Below are positions 1-9,144 of a stretch of 64,000 bases of DNA, piece after piece (the stretch's first letter is position 1; each line of letters opens with the position of its first letter). The stretch spans positions 1-64,000 of the forward strand of contig CAMIZL010000005.1 of assembly GCA_946403295.1 (NCBI GenBank), in the 5' to 3' direction. Under the pieces are notes generated by a model. That model saw only the letters and a program-made list of their open reading frames with translations, was not told the DNA's origin and searched no databases. The translations under genes were made by a program, and so were the position numbers. The stretch is from an uncultured Clostridia bacterium (lineage in GTDB: Bacteria > Bacillota > Clostridia > Lachnospirales > Lachnospiraceae).

Positions 1-132
1 AGCAGGCTGCGCTTGAGAAGAAGGCGGCCAAAGAGCAGGCTGCGCTTGAGAAGAAGGCGGCCAAAGAGCAGGCTGCGCTTGAGAAGAAAGCGGCCAAGGA
101 ACAGGCGGCTCTTGAGAAGAAGACAGCCAAAG
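1..132 (+). repeat. 33-bp tandem repeat inside chemoreceptor gene
   Basis: Four copies of a 33-bp unit start at 1, 34, 67 and 100 and encode [11 protein letters not shown]-like undecapeptides. The first three copies are almost identical at DNA level and the fourth is diverged, which suggests recent slippage. The array may continue left of the window. Confidence 0.92.
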
Positions 133-2756
133 AAAAGAAGGCAGCTGAAAAAGAGGCGCAGGAAAGGGAGCGGGAGATTGCCGCTGCGGCTGAGGAAGCC
201 GTGGAAGCGGTATATGAAGCCGTGCCTGAAACTGCGACTGACATCGCGCCTGAAACTGCGGCTGAGACCGTGCCCGAGACCGTGGCTGAGACTGCGGCTG
301 ACATCGCGGCTGAGACTGTGCCCGAGACCGTGGCTGAGACTGCGACTGACATCGTGGCTGAGACCGTGCCCGAGACCGTGGCTGAGACTGCGGCTGAGGC
401 AGAAGAGGTAGAAAAGGAAGCGCCGGAAGCGCCGGAAACAGAAGAAGCCAAAGGTTCAAAGTCCAAAGGGTCGGCGCCCGAAGGCTCAAAGAAGAAATCA
501 TTTGATATCAGGAAGATCTCTGAGATCGCAAGGACTGCTGTGTTTGCGACCGGAAGATTTTTTGCAAAAATAGGAAAAACACTCGTTAAATTCTACAGAA
601 AGATACGCAAGATCGAGGACGTGAGCGGATACGATCTTGAGAATCCTTCGTCGGGACGCAAATCCAGACAGCTTCGCCGATATACAAAGATCAGATGGAA
701 GCTGATGGCTGCGTTTATCCTTCCCGTTATCCTTATCGTTGTCGTTGGTCTTGTTTCATATAACATGGCTTCCGAAACCGTTATCAGCAAATGTAACCTG
801 AGCGTTTCGAGTACGATGTCGGCTACCGACAAATATTTGAAGCTCATGCTTTCTTCGGTCAAAAACAAAGCTGCAACTCTTTCGACCGATGCGGACGTTA
901 CAAATTATTATTACAATCTCTACGATCGTAATATGACGGATCCGACCACCAAGAAGACATTCAATGCGACATACAATTCAATGGGCGGCTATATCAAGCA
1001 GACCGATTATCTTGAGGATTACTATATCCTTTGTAATCAGGGTAAACCCACTTTCTCATATAAGAAGTCGGAAGCACAGACAAGAACTTCGACCGCCGAG
1101 ATGTTTATGCCTTATTGGGATACGGAAGAAGCTAAGCCTTTTAAAGAGGGCAGCACGGCATTCTGGACCCTTTCTCATCCCTTCATCGATGAGACGTTCT
1201 ACGGTGAACCCGACTCCTATTGTATGACCTTCGTCAGATTGATGAAGAATAAAGACGGTATCATCGCATTCGATATCAATAAGAAGAATATGCATTCGAC
1301 ACTCGGAGGAACGGGACTGGGTGACGGAAGTATCATTGGTCTCGTATTTAATGAAAACGAAGAGCTCAATGTTGCGCAGAGCATCGATAAGGAAGGCAAT
1401 ATCGTAGCGGGAGACATCACAAACGATCTGATCTTCAACGATCCGGATCTTGCCGAATATATCCACAATGATGAACTTGACGGTTTGACCACCGAGATCG
1501 ATTATGACGGCGATACATACCTCTTCTACAGATCAGCGCTCGGTGATTCCGACATCATACTTTGTGCACTCGTTCCCGAGGCAAATCTTGCTTCGGAGCT
1601 TACTACCATCAGGATCATCACGTTCATCTTCGTGTTCATCGGTGCTGCGGTGGCTCTCGGAACCGGACTTCTTATCTCGTCGGGTATCGCGGGAACACTT
1701 AAGAAGGCGTGCATTAATCTCGCAAAGGTAGCTGACGGCGATCTTTCCCAGGAATTCGTTACGGAAAGGACCGATGAGATCGGACAGCTTACCGATACCA
1801 TCGATAAGACGGTACTCGGTATCCATTCGATCGTTGAAGAAGTTACGAGATTCAGTGAGGATGTCAATACTTCGTCGGCAAGAGTAGCAAAGACTTCGAA
1901 GCGACTTGTTTCCTCAATGAAAGTTGTTTCCGGATCACTCAGCGATGTTTATTCGCAGGTTCAGGGTCAGGCTGTCGACACCGATACATCCGCCGACAAG
2001 ATGGCGATACTTTCGAAGCGAATCGACGCGATCAATGACAATACCCGTCAGATCGATGCAACCGTTGACAGAACGGTTGATATCTCCGAAAAGGGTAGAA
2101 AGACCATCGCAAGCCTCAATGAACAAAACAATATCACCACAGACAACATAAACCGTCTGGTTGCCGATATCGACAGTGTCGTTAAGAAGGCGATGGGTAT
2201 CTCCAAGATCACGGAGACCATGAATGATATTGCAGAACAGACAAACCTCCTTTCGCTCAATGCTTCGATCGAGGCGGCCAGAGCGGGAGAACAGGGTAGA
2301 GGATTCTCGGTAGTTGCCGAAGAGATCCACAAGCTTGCCGATGAATCGATCAAGGCGGGCGAGCAGATCAACAGGATCATTTCCGAGATCAATGAGAGTA
2401 CCCAGAATGCCGTAAGCTCGGCAAAGATGACCAACAAGCTCGTTTCGGATCAGAGCAGGATCCTCCTTGAGACCAACTCCGTATTCGGACAGATCAATGA
2501 TTGTATCGATGAGATGGCCAACCAGCTTGAACTCATTATGAAACAGCTTCATGAAATGACGGTTGATAAGGATGCGGTTTCTTCATCCATAACAAACATC
2601 GTTGCGGTAGCCGGACGTGTTTCGCAGGCAACAAAGGACCTCGGATCCCAGGTAGAGGACCAGGTTCGAATGATGGAGATCCTTGCCGAAAAGACGGCAG
2701 GCCTCAGCACCCAGGCTTCGGAACTCAATCAAAACATGGAGAACTTTATTCTTTGA
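3..2756 (+). CDS. methyl-accepting chemotaxis protein, 5' truncated by window
   Basis: The reading frame is open to the left edge, so the GTG at 201 in the ORF track is internal and the true start lies outside the window. About 917 residues are visible. Order: an Ala/Lys/Glu repeat head (unit [11 protein letters not shown], four copies), a second repeat rich in [11 protein letters not shown], a basic stretch, a first membrane segment (about residues 233-255), an extracytoplasmic sensor of Cache type, a second membrane segment (about 533-560), HAMP, and a methyl-accepting signalling domain with the conserved hairpin tip ([19 protein letters not shown]). The receptor should modulate a CheA kinase in response to an extracellular ligand. 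The charged 200-plus-residue cytoplasmic head before the first membrane segment is unusual for a chemoreceptor. Ligand unknown. The chemoreceptor call is secure; the Cache call is by layout. Confidence 0.9.
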   Translation, partial: QAALEKKAAKEQAALEKKAAKEQAALEKKAAKEQAALEKKTAKEKKAAEKEAQEREREIAAAAEEAVEAVYEAVPETATDIAPETAAETVPETVAETAADIAAETVPETVAETATDIVAETVPETVAETAAEAEEVEKEAPEAPETEEAKGSKSKGSAPEGSKKKSFDIRKISEIARTAVFATGRFFAKIGKTLVKFYRKIRKIEDVSGYDLENPSSGRKSRQLRRYTKIRWKLMAAFILPVILIVVVGLVSYNMASETVISKCNLSVSSTMSATDKYLKLMLSSVKNKAATLSTDADVTNYYYNLYDRNMTDPTTKKTFNATYNSMGGYIKQTDYLEDYYILCNQGKPTFSYKKSEAQTRTSTAEMFMPYWDTEEAKPFKEGSTAFWTLSHPFIDETFYGEPDSYCMTFVRLMKNKDGIIAFDINKKNMHSTLGGTGLGDGSIIGLVFNENEELNVAQSIDKEGNIVAGDITNDLIFNDPDLAEYIHNDELDGLTTEIDYDGDTYLFYRSALGDSDIILCALVPEANLASELTTIRIITFIFVFIGAAVALGTGLLISSGIAGTLKKACINLAKVADGDLSQEFVTERTDEIGQLTDTIDKTVLGIHSIVEEVTRFSEDVNTSSARVAKTSKRLVSSMKVVSGSLSDVYSQVQGQAVDTDTSADKMAILSKRIDAINDNTRQIDATVDRTVDISEKGRKTIASLNEQNNITTDNINRLVADIDSVVKKAMGISKITETMNDIAEQTNLLSLNASIEAARAGEQGRGFSVVAEEIHKLADESIKAGEQINRIISEINESTQNAVSSAKMTNKLVSDQSRILLETNSVFGQINDCIDEMANQLELIMKQLHEMTVDKDAVSSSITNIVAVAGRVSQATKDLGSQVEDQVRMMEILAEKTAGLSTQASELNQNMENFIL
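264..398 (+). repeat. 48-bp tandem repeat inside chemoreceptor gene
   Basis: Nearly three copies of a 48-bp unit start at 264, 312 and 360 and encode a 16-residue acidic repeat ([14 protein letters not shown]). It follows the 33-bp array directly and makes the cytoplasmic head a two-part repeat region with opposite charge bias. Confidence 0.9.
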
Positions 2757-2779
2757 TACACGACTTAAGATCTTTAAAA

Positions 2780-2810
2780 GGCTCGGGAGCGCTGTGCCGT
2801 TTCCCGGGCC
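2780..2810 (+). terminator. possible terminator after chemoreceptor gene
   Basis: A 9-bp stem (GGCTCGGGA with TCCCGGGCC, one G-T pair) with a 13-nt loop lies 24 nt after the stop codon. The following T-run is poor (TTAGTT), so termination would be weak. Confidence 0.4.
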
Positions 2811-2880
2811 TTAGTTCACTAGTTAAAAGGTATCGCGGACGCCCTTGCCTCTCTCTATGGATACGTCCAAATCCTTATGG

Positions 2881-2886
2881 TATAAT
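2881..2886 (+). promoter_or_regulatory. extended -10 promoter for topB
   Basis: TATAAT preceded by TGG forms an extended -10 element 32 nt before the topB start. No good -35 box is visible, which is tolerated with extended -10 sites. Confidence 0.5.
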
Positions 2887-2918
2887 GAAATAACTTTATG
2901 ATGTAAGAGGATACAGTT

Positions 2919-4997
2919 TTGGGTAAGTATTTATATATAGCGGAAAAGCCGAGCGTCGCGGCGGAATTTGCGAAGGCGCTTCACAGTGATTTTACGAAGC
3001 GTGACGGATATATGGAATCATCCGATGCCGTTGTGACATGGTGTGTCGGTCATCTCGTAACGATGACATATCCGGAGGGTTACAATCCGGCGCTTAAACG
3101 TTGGCAATTCAGTACACTTCCTTTTATTCCCGACGAATTCAAATATGAGATCATTCCTGCCGTTTCAAAGCAATTTAATATCGTAAAAGGACTCTTAAAC
3201 CGTAAGGACGTCGAGAGGATCTACGTTTGTACCGACTCGGGGCGTGAAGGAGAATATATATACAGACTTGTTGATATGATGGCGGAAGTTCCGGCCGACA
3301 AAGACAAGAGACGTGTATGGATCGATTCGCAGACCGAAGAAGAGGTTCTTCGAGGTATCAGGGAAGCCAAGCCTCTTTCCGCATATGACGATCTCTCCGA
3401 TGCCGCATATCTGCGCGCAAAAGAAGATTATCTTATGGGTATCAATTTCTCGAGAGTGCTTACATTAAAGTACGGCAACGGTATCAGAAAGGGAGAAAAA
3501 AGAAGTGCCATTTCGGTCGGAAGAGTAATGACATGTGTGCTTGGGATGGTCGTGCGTCGTGAACGCGAGATCAGGGATTTCGTCAAAACGCCGTTTTACA
3601 GGGTCATTGCCTCACTTGATGTGGGAGGAAGTCCCGTCGATGCGGAGTTTAAAGCCATAGAAGGATCGAGATACTACGCGAGCCCCAAGCTCTATAAAGA
3701 CAACGGATTCCTTGAGGAAAAGGACGCGCAGGAACTGATAGATGCCATAAGCGGTCATAAAGCAACGATCACTTCGCTCGAGAAAAAGAAAGAAGTCAAG
3801 AAACCTCCGCTTTTGTTTAACCTTGCCGAGCTGCAGAACGAGTGCTCGAGGCTCTTTAAGATAAGCCCCGATGAAACGCTTGCGATCACGCAGGAACTCT
3901 ACGAGAAAAAACTTGTTACGTATCCGAGAACCGATGCGAGAGTCCTTTCGACCGCCGTGTCGAAAGAGATCGTTAAGAACATAAGCGGTTTGCAGAATAT
4001 TGGACAATTCGCTCCCTTTGCGCGAAAGATACTCGAAGAGGGTTCTTACAAAGGACTTGCAAAGACAAGGTATGTAAACGACAAGCAGATCACGGACCAT
4101 TATGCGATAATACCCACGGGACAGGGATTTTCGGCGCTTTCGTCATTAAAGCCCCTCGCGGGACGTGTTTATGAGCTTATAGGCAGAAGATTCCTTGCCA
4201 TATTCCTGCCGCCTGCGACCTACAGAAAACTCTCTCTCGGAACCGATATCGGCGGGGAATACTTTGCGGTATCGTTAAAGGCTCTCGAGGACGAAGGATT
4301 TCTTGCGGTATATCCGTTCGCGGCAGCAAAAAAAGCCGCAGACACAAAAGCAAGACAGGGAAAACAGGAAGAGACGAAAGATGCGGACGAGTCCTCTTCG
4401 AACGAGTCGGGTTCGGATGAGCAGGACACGGAAGTCGGAGTCGGTAGCATAGAGGCGGTCAGCGCGTTAAAGAAAGGATTGATGCTTGATGTCAATGACA
4501 TTAAGATCAAGCCGGGCGAGACTTCGCCGCCCAAGCGCTACAATTCCGGATCCATGATCCTTGCGATGGAGAATGCCGGACAGCTTATTGAGGACGAGGA
4601 ACTCCGTGCGCAGATCAAATCAAGCGGTATAGGTACGAGCGCGACAAGAGCCGAGATACTCGGAAAGCTCTTTAAGATAGAGTATATGTCGCTTAATAAG
4701 AAGACACAGATCATAACCCCGACTCTTTTGGGTGAGCTGATCTACGAGGTTGTAAATGCGAGTGTCAGGGCACTTTTGAATCCCGAATTGACCGCAAGCT
4801 GGGAAAAGGGACTTCAAAAGGTCGCCGAAGGAGAGATATCGCAGGAAGAATATATGGTAAAACTTAAGGACTTCGTTCAAAAGAGGACGGATGCCGTAAA
4901 AAATTCCGGTCCGATCCCGCAATTAAACCATAATCTTGCGGTCATCGAGTCGATATATGCATCACAGGGAACAAAGAGTGCGAAAGAATCCAAGTGA
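2919..4997 (+). CDS. topB: DNA topoisomerase III (type IA)
   Basis: This 692-residue protein is a type IA topoisomerase that nicks and passes single strands to remove negative supercoils and resolve recombination or replication intermediates. It begins with the TOPRIM signature YIAEKPSVA, has an acidic DSGREGEYI stretch, and carries the catalytic tyrosine in TYPRTDARVLS (Tyr335). SGIGTSATRAEIL is also typical of TopB. A Ser/Asp/Glu-rich linker (about residues 475-510) interrupts the last third, and no zinc-finger tail is present, as in many TopB proteins. The start is TTG, chosen because AAGAGG sits 8 nt upstream and the conserved N-terminus begins directly after it. It seems to be transcribed alone. 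Confidence 0.95.
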   Translation: MGKYLYIAEKPSVAAEFAKALHSDFTKRDGYMESSDAVVTWCVGHLVTMTYPEGYNPALKRWQFSTLPFIPDEFKYEIIPAVSKQFNIVKGLLNRKDVERIYVCTDSGREGEYIYRLVDMMAEVPADKDKRRVWIDSQTEEEVLRGIREAKPLSAYDDLSDAAYLRAKEDYLMGINFSRVLTLKYGNGIRKGEKRSAISVGRVMTCVLGMVVRREREIRDFVKTPFYRVIASLDVGGSPVDAEFKAIEGSRYYASPKLYKDNGFLEEKDAQELIDAISGHKATITSLEKKKEVKKPPLLFNLAELQNECSRLFKISPDETLAITQELYEKKLVTYPRTDARVLSTAVSKEIVKNISGLQNIGQFAPFARKILEEGSYKGLAKTRYVNDKQITDHYAIIPTGQGFSALSSLKPLAGRVYELIGRRFLAIFLPPATYRKLSLGTDIGGEYFAVSLKALEDEGFLAVYPFAAAKKAADTKARQGKQEETKDADESSSNESGSDEQDTEVGVGSIEAVSALKKGLMLDVNDIKIKPGETSPPKRYNSGSMILAMENAGQLIEDEELRAQIKSSGIGTSATRAEILGKLFKIEYMSLNKKTQIITPTLLGELIYEVVNASVRALLNPELTASWEKGLQKVAEGEISQEEYMVKLKDFVQKRTDAVKNSGPIPQLNHNLAVIESIYASQGTKSAKESK

Positions 4998-5010
4998 TAA
5001 AGGCAAGTCT

Positions 5011-5041
5011 TTGTTGCTAAATCCTGAAAATATGATACAAT
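5011..5041 (+). promoter_or_regulatory. possible promoter for the HD-GYP gene
   Basis: TTGTTG and TACAAT are separated by 19 nt (17 nt if GATACA is taken as -10). It would give a leader of about 125 nt before the start codon, which contains inverted repeats. Confidence 0.4.
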
Positions 5042-5174
5042 TTAACTAAATCACAAGGGCTTTATATGCTTTTCTGCAGTCGCCCACAGGATGTACTGAA
5101 GAGCCTGTTACTTCGCCGGAGTGCAGGAGAGAGGTCGGAAGGGTCAAAAAGCCGCTTCCAAAGAGGAGATTATC
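5042..5174 (+). other. structured leader before HD-GYP gene
   Basis: About 130 nt of untranslated sequence holds at least two possible hairpins: CCTG...CAGG with an inner ACT...AGT around 5102-5125, and GGAAG...CTTCC around 5137-5160 just before the ribosome binding site. It does not match the GEMM, TPP, SAM or THF riboswitch consensus sequences I know. Function unknown. Confidence 0.35.
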
Positions 5175-6254
5175 ATGCCGGACTACAGAAGATCGGAAAG
5201 GATTTCTATCAGCAGAGCAACTCCCGGAATGGAACTTGCCAAGGATATTTATTCCAGAAGCAATCAAGTCATTCTTAATGCGGGGTCTATTCTTGATGCT
5301 GCCCGAATCTCGAAGATCATGTTCTACAGCATCGATACCATTTGGGTCTATCCTTTGCCCGGCCAGAACGTCGGACAGGAGACTCTCGCGCAGCAGCTTA
5401 AAAACAGTGTCGAATTCCGTGAGTTTTCCAAGAGATACGATGAAACGGTCACAGTTCTTAAGGATTCCTTTGTAAAGATCATGGCAGACGAAGGCGAACT
5501 CGATGAGGAACTTCTCCTGAACGAGGTTGATTCGATCATAAACGAGAGCGGCGGAAAATCGCGGATCTTCGGTATGCTCCATTGCATCAGAGACTATGAT
5601 GAGCTCACATATATGCATAGTGTCAATGTTGCGATCGTTTCCAATTGCTTCGGCAGATGGCTCAACATGTCTGACGAGGACATCAGACAGCTTACGCTGG
5701 CCGGCCTTTTGCATGACATCGGAAAGACACAGATCCCCAAGGAGATCCTTCTCAAACCCGAGGCTCTCACCGTGGATGAATACAATATAGTTAAGAGGCA
5801 TACTTTGCTCGGCTATGACATGCTCAAGGACAAGAGCATAGACGACAGAGTTAAGATGGTTGCGCTTCAGCATCATGAGAGAGCCGACGGAAGCGGATAT
5901 CCTTTCGGCAAGACGGCCGAGCAGCTTGAAGCTTTCTCAATGATCGTTTCCATCGCGGACGTTTATGATGCGCTTACCTGTGACCGTGTATACAGAAGCA
6001 GGATATGTCCGTTTGCCGTAATATCAAGTCTTGAAGGAACGGAGAGGCTTAAGTACAATCCTCAGTATCTCATTCCGCTCCTGCATAATATCACCGAAAC
6101 TTATATCAATCATTCTGTCAGACTTTCGGACGGTTCGGTCGGAAAGATCGTTCTCATGAACAGGTCAGAACTTGCGAAGCCCATAGTCCAGGTCGATGAT
6201 ATCTTTGTGGACCTTTCGAGGGAGCGTAATATCAACATAGAGGAGATCATCTGA
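5175..6254 (+). CDS. HD-GYP domain cyclic-di-GMP phosphodiesterase
   Basis: This 359-residue protein carries a full HD-GYP domain: LLHDIGK (His180-Asp181), the HHERADGSGYP motif (Gly-Tyr-Pro at 241-243) and SIADVYDALTCDR. Such domains hydrolyse cyclic di-GMP to GMP or pGpG with a di-iron or tri-iron site. The N-terminal third (about residues 1-115) has no clear partner-sensing family, though it resembles the leader domain common to clostridial HD-GYP proteins. No membrane segment is seen, so it is cytoplasmic. The start at ATG 5175 is preferred to the GTG at 5121 because AGAGGAG lies 7 nt before it and the 18 extra codons look like leader RNA. The acetolactate synthase gene begins 2 nt after its stop, so the two are probably cotranscribed. 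Confidence 0.9.
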   Translation: MPDYRRSERISISRATPGMELAKDIYSRSNQVILNAGSILDAARISKIMFYSIDTIWVYPLPGQNVGQETLAQQLKNSVEFREFSKRYDETVTVLKDSFVKIMADEGELDEELLLNEVDSIINESGGKSRIFGMLHCIRDYDELTYMHSVNVAIVSNCFGRWLNMSDEDIRQLTLAGLLHDIGKTQIPKEILLKPEALTVDEYNIVKRHTLLGYDMLKDKSIDDRVKMVALQHHERADGSGYPFGKTAEQLEAFSMIVSIADVYDALTCDRVYRSRICPFAVISSLEGTERLKYNPQYLIPLLHNITETYINHSVRLSDGSVGKIVLMNRSELAKPIVQVDDIFVDLSRERNINIEEII

Positions 6255-6256
6255 AG

Positions 6257-8062
6257 ATGCAGCTGACAGGAGCACAGATCATAATAGAATGTCTTAAAGA
6301 GCAGAGGACAACGACCCTGTTTGGTTATCCCGGGGGAACGGTCCTTTCTGTTTATGATGCTCTTTATGAGCGAGGAAAAGGGATCCGTCATGTCCTTACG
6401 ACGCATGAACAGGGCGCTGCGCATGCGGCTGACGGATATGCCCGGGCCACGGGAAAGACGGGGGTATGTCTTGTGACTTCGGGCCCCGGAGCAACAAATC
6501 TTGTTACGGGTATCGCGACTGCATATATGGATTCTTCGCCCGTCGTGGCCATAACGATCAACGTCCCCGTTGCCAGTCTCGGACGGGACAGTTTCCAGGA
6601 GATAGATATTGCGGGTATAACAATGCCCGTTACGAAGCATAATTTCATTGTAAAAGATGTCACGTGCCTTGCGGAGGTGATAAGGCGTGCATTCCTGGTT
6701 GCGTCTTCCGGACGTCCCGGGCCCGTGCTTGTCGACATCGCTAAGGATGTTACGGAGAACGTCTGCGAATACAAGCCGCTTCCGAAGATTTCCGATGCCC
6801 CCTGCAAAAAAGGATCGGATGCGTTTGATGATACGAACGGGTCCGCAAAAAACGGGTCCGGTGCGTTTGATGATACGGAGGGTTTTGCAAAAAACGGGTC
6901 CGGTGCGTTTGATGATACGAACGGTTCCGCAAAAAACGGGTCGGGATCTGCGGTATATGCGAAATGGGCAGACAAAGACGCATGGGTATCCGAACCCGGA
7001 TATAAAACGACCGTCGGAAAGATCGCTACGGCGTTTCTGCGCGCAAAGCGGCCTCTCATCATTGCGGGCGGCGGATGCATCAGAAGCGGAGCGGGAAGTG
7101 CTCTCACGGCTCTGGCAGATGAATTTTGTATCCCCGTAGTCGATACGATGATGGGAAGGGGTGCGATCCCGGGAAGCAATCCCTATTCGCTCGGAATGGG
7201 CGGAGAATACGGAACCGCGGCAGCGGTCCGCGCAATGAAGGACAGTGATCTCATGATCGCAGTCGGCTGCCGTTTCAGCGACAGACTTATGGGTGATAAC
7301 GGCGAATTTTTGGGAGAGGGCAGGCTCGTTCACATAGACATTGATAAAGCCGAGTTGAATAAGAATGTCAATGCCGATATCGTGCTTCAATCGGATGCGG
7401 ACACGTTCTTCAGGGAATTGCTGTCGGTCCTTAAAAAGCGGTCGGCTGACAGGAAACATGACACAACCAAATGGACGCAAAGCCTTTTGACGGCGGTCGA
7501 AAAGAAGAAGATTCCTTCGGATGACGCCGGTCTTACGGGCGACATTGTTGCCGGTATCGTGGGAGAGATGGCCGGAAGCGAAGCGATCTATGTAACGGAA
7601 GTCGGTGAATGTCAGATAAGCGCCGTGAATTCAATAACGTATGAACGTCCGGGAAGCCTCATCACTTCGGGAGGCCTCGGAACGATGGGGTTCGGACTCG
7701 GTGCGGCGATCGGCGCAAAGGCCGGATGCCCCGAAAGAACGGTCATTAATTTTGCCGGTGACGGCTCATTCCGCATGAACATGGCAGAGATCATGACGGC
7801 CGTAACAAACGGACTTCCCGTGATCGAGATCGTTTTTGACAACGGTATCCTCGGCATGGTTCATACGATGCAGAAAGAGCGTTTTTCGGGCCGGTATATC
7901 GCGACGGATCTTGACGATACATACAATTACGCGGAGGTTGCCCGTTCGCTTAAAGCAAAAGCGTTCGATTGCTCGACGGTAAAAGAATTAAAGGCCGCCG
8001 TAAGGGAAGCGCTTAAAGACAAAAAGAAGAATGTCTGCGTCATTGTATGTCATATACATTGA
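6257..8062 (+). CDS. ilvB: acetolactate synthase large subunit with a repeat insertion
   Basis: This 601-residue thiamine-diphosphate enzyme condenses two pyruvates (or pyruvate and 2-ketobutyrate) in branched-chain amino-acid synthesis. It has the catalytic glutamate in THEQGAAHAADGYARA (Glu51), the FAD-enzyme motif FQEIDIAGITMPVTKHN, a central FAD-type domain and the ThDP motif GDGSF...N in the C-terminal third. It is about 40 residues longer than usual because residues 186-227 are a Gly/Ser/Asp-rich triplicated 14-mer in the linker between the PYR and central domains. No small regulatory subunit (ilvN) or other ilv gene lies nearby; the upstream partner is the HD-GYP gene, 2 nt away. The FQE motif favours anabolic IlvB over catabolic AlsS. 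Confidence 0.92.
   Translation: MQLTGAQIIIECLKEQRTTTLFGYPGGTVLSVYDALYERGKGIRHVLTTHEQGAAHAADGYARATGKTGVCLVTSGPGATNLVTGIATAYMDSSPVVAITINVPVASLGRDSFQEIDIAGITMPVTKHNFIVKDVTCLAEVIRRAFLVASSGRPGPVLVDIAKDVTENVCEYKPLPKISDAPCKKGSDAFDDTNGSAKNGSGAFDDTEGFAKNGSGAFDDTNGSAKNGSGSAVYAKWADKDAWVSEPGYKTTVGKIATAFLRAKRPLIIAGGGCIRSGAGSALTALADEFCIPVVDTMMGRGAIPGSNPYSLGMGGEYGTAAAVRAMKDSDLMIAVGCRFSDRLMGDNGEFLGEGRLVHIDIDKAELNKNVNADIVLQSDADTFFRELLSVLKKRSADRKHDTTKWTQSLLTAVEKKKIPSDDAGLTGDIVAGIVGEMAGSEAIYVTEVGECQISAVNSITYERPGSLITSGGLGTMGFGLGAAIGAKAGCPERTVINFAGDGSFRMNMAEIMTAVTNGLPVIEIVFDNGILGMVHTMQKERFSGRYIATDLDDTYNYAEVARSLKAKAFDCSTVKELKAAVREALKDKKKNVCVIVCHIH
6812..6937 (+). repeat. 42-bp triplicated repeat inside ilvB
   Basis: Three exact-length 42-bp units (6812-6853, 6854-6895, 6896-6937) encode GSGAFDDTNGSAKN-like 14-mers. 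Units 2 and 3 differ at only a few bases, so amplification seems recent. Length is a multiple of three, which keeps the frame. Confidence 0.93.
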
Positions 8063-8091
8063 TCGCGTGATAGATGAATAAAGGCATAAAA

Positions 8092-8117
8092 ACAGGCGGT
8101 CCGTGCGGACCGCCTGT
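8092..8117. terminator. bidirectional terminator between ilvB and the minus-strand gene
   Basis: A perfect 11-bp stem (ACAGGCGGTCC) with a 4-nt loop lies 29 nt after ilvB. Read on the minus strand it is followed by TTTTTATGCC, so it serves the convergent minus-strand gene better than ilvB, whose side has only AATGTTT. Confidence 0.7.
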
Positions 8118-8138
8118 AATGTTTGCGATAAGCGAAGG

Positions 8139-8245
8139 CCGTCTGTTGCAAGCTTGTTTGTGAACAGACGGCTGAGTGAACGGACATCGAGCGGACTTGT
8201 ACGCGAGATGTCCCGTCGCATCGAGTAGGAGTCAGCCTACTCGAT
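8139..8245. repeat. cluster of three further hairpins
   Basis: Three consecutive inverted repeats: CCGTCTGTT/AACAGACGG (8139-8171), GGACATC/GATGTCC (8182-8213, with an inner CG/CG) and ATCGAGTAGG/CCTACTCGAT (8220-8245, 10 perfect base pairs). The last lies 4 nt beyond the stop of the minus-strand gene. None has a T-run. They may be a structured 3' UTR. Confidence 0.6.
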
Positions 8246-8248
8246 ATC

Positions 8249-9043
8249 TCAATAAAGAGCTGCTTCGGCGAGAGCGGCATTTTCTGCGGCTACTCTTGCG
8301 AGTTCGGCTTCCATCTCTTCCGGAGGAAGATCGCGGGGACTTACATGAGCAACGGTTTCCTGTAAGGGCTCGGGTTCACCGTTCATATTTCGATGCCAGA
8401 AAGCACGCAGATCTTCGTCGTTTCCGAGTGAATCGTTGATCTCTTCCTGGGTCGAATTGATGAGAGCCATGACATCGGCATCCTTACGCATCCTGAGAAG
8501 CTTTTCGCGGGTGGAATTCTCTATCTCGCCCATAAAGATCAGGGGATCGCCTGTCTCGTCGTACTGGATGAAGAGCTCGTCAAGCGAGAGCACGGGGGTG
8601 TCGATCGTGACGATGTCCATGTAATATCTTACATAGCAGACATAATCAATTTCGCCGTATCCCCTCTTTGTATAACAGGTGATGTCCGTAAATGCCGTAA
8701 CGGCTGAGGTTTTTGCCTGGATCTCGTCCATGTCTATGTAGGAGATGTCTGTGACGAGATTTCTGAACGCTTCCTTATCGACCTCGAGTTTTGCATCGTA
8801 GTAACTCTTGATAAGATCATGAATCTCGGGGTACGCCTCCTCGAGCAGTACATTGGGCACGGGAGTGGGCGTGGGAGTCGGCGTGACGAGGATTTTGGGT
8901 GTAGCTGTAACAACCGGCGCCTCTATTGTTTCCATTGATCCGGACACACGGTATCCCAAACCGGAACCGATGTAAAACGTGCTCAGTCCGATCAGCATGA
9001 TACCCATGGTGAGGATCAAGGACATTCTTTTGTGTACCTTCAT
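8249..9043 (-). CDS. membrane-anchored extracytoplasmic protein, unknown function
   Basis: The 264-residue product has a basic N-terminus, one hydrophobic segment (about residues 8-28) and a Thr-Pro linker (TPTPTPTPVP), then a roughly 170-residue domain that should lie outside the cell. The outer domain alternates helices and strands in a pattern that could be NTF2-like (a SYYDAKLEVDKEAFRNL helix followed by strands), but this is a guess. The tail is Glu/Ala-rich. ATG 9043 is chosen over the track start at 9124 because AAAGGAAG precedes it by 6 nt and the upstream part is a hairpin leader. It has its own promoter and is divergent from the hybrid kinase. I do not recognise the family with confidence. 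Confidence 0.75.
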   Translation of the reverse strand: MKVHKRMSLILTMGIMLIGLSTFYIGSGLGYRVSGSMETIEAPVVTATPKILVTPTPTPTPVPNVLLEEAYPEIHDLIKSYYDAKLEVDKEAFRNLVTDISYIDMDEIQAKTSAVTAFTDITCYTKRGYGEIDYVCYVRYYMDIVTIDTPVLSLDELFIQYDETGDPLIFMGEIENSTREKLLRMRKDADVMALINSTQEEINDSLGNDEDLRAFWHRNMNGEPEPLQETVAHVSPRDLPPEEMEAELARVAAENAALAEAALY

Positions 9044-9061
9044 AATTCTTCCTTTAACTAA

Positions 9062-9110
9062 ACCTCCGACAAAACATAGTGCAATTGCACCGGCAACCGA
9101 CCTCGGAGGT
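9062..9110 (-). promoter_or_regulatory. structured 5' leader of the minus-strand membrane protein
   Basis: An 8-bp stem (ACCTCCGA with TCGGAGGT) encloses a perfect 12-bp palindrome (GTGCAATTGCAC, 9079-9090). In the minus-strand transcript it ends about 18 nt before the start codon, so it could affect translation. It is not a riboswitch class I recognise. Confidence 0.45.
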
Positions 9111-9144
9111 AGGAGGTCGACCACACTTCACGAAAACAGAATCT

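Noticed and set aside
13-411. 132-codon Arg/Lys/Leu-rich ORF in the ORF track
   Set aside because: It is a frame shadow of the chemoreceptor repeats; the 33-bp and 48-bp units keep alternate frames open.
2919-4997. Topoisomerase I (topA) instead of topB
   Set aside because: The N-terminal EKPSVA, the length of 692 and absence of C-terminal zinc fingers fit TopB better.
5066-5278. 70-codon ORF overlapping the HD-GYP start
   Set aside because: It overlaps the leader and the HD-GYP coding sequence in another frame, has no ribosome binding site and no family features.
6257-8062. Catabolic acetolactate synthase AlsS
   Set aside because: The FQEIDIAGITMPVTKHN stretch is the FAD-dependent anabolic type; no budA/alsD gene is adjacent.
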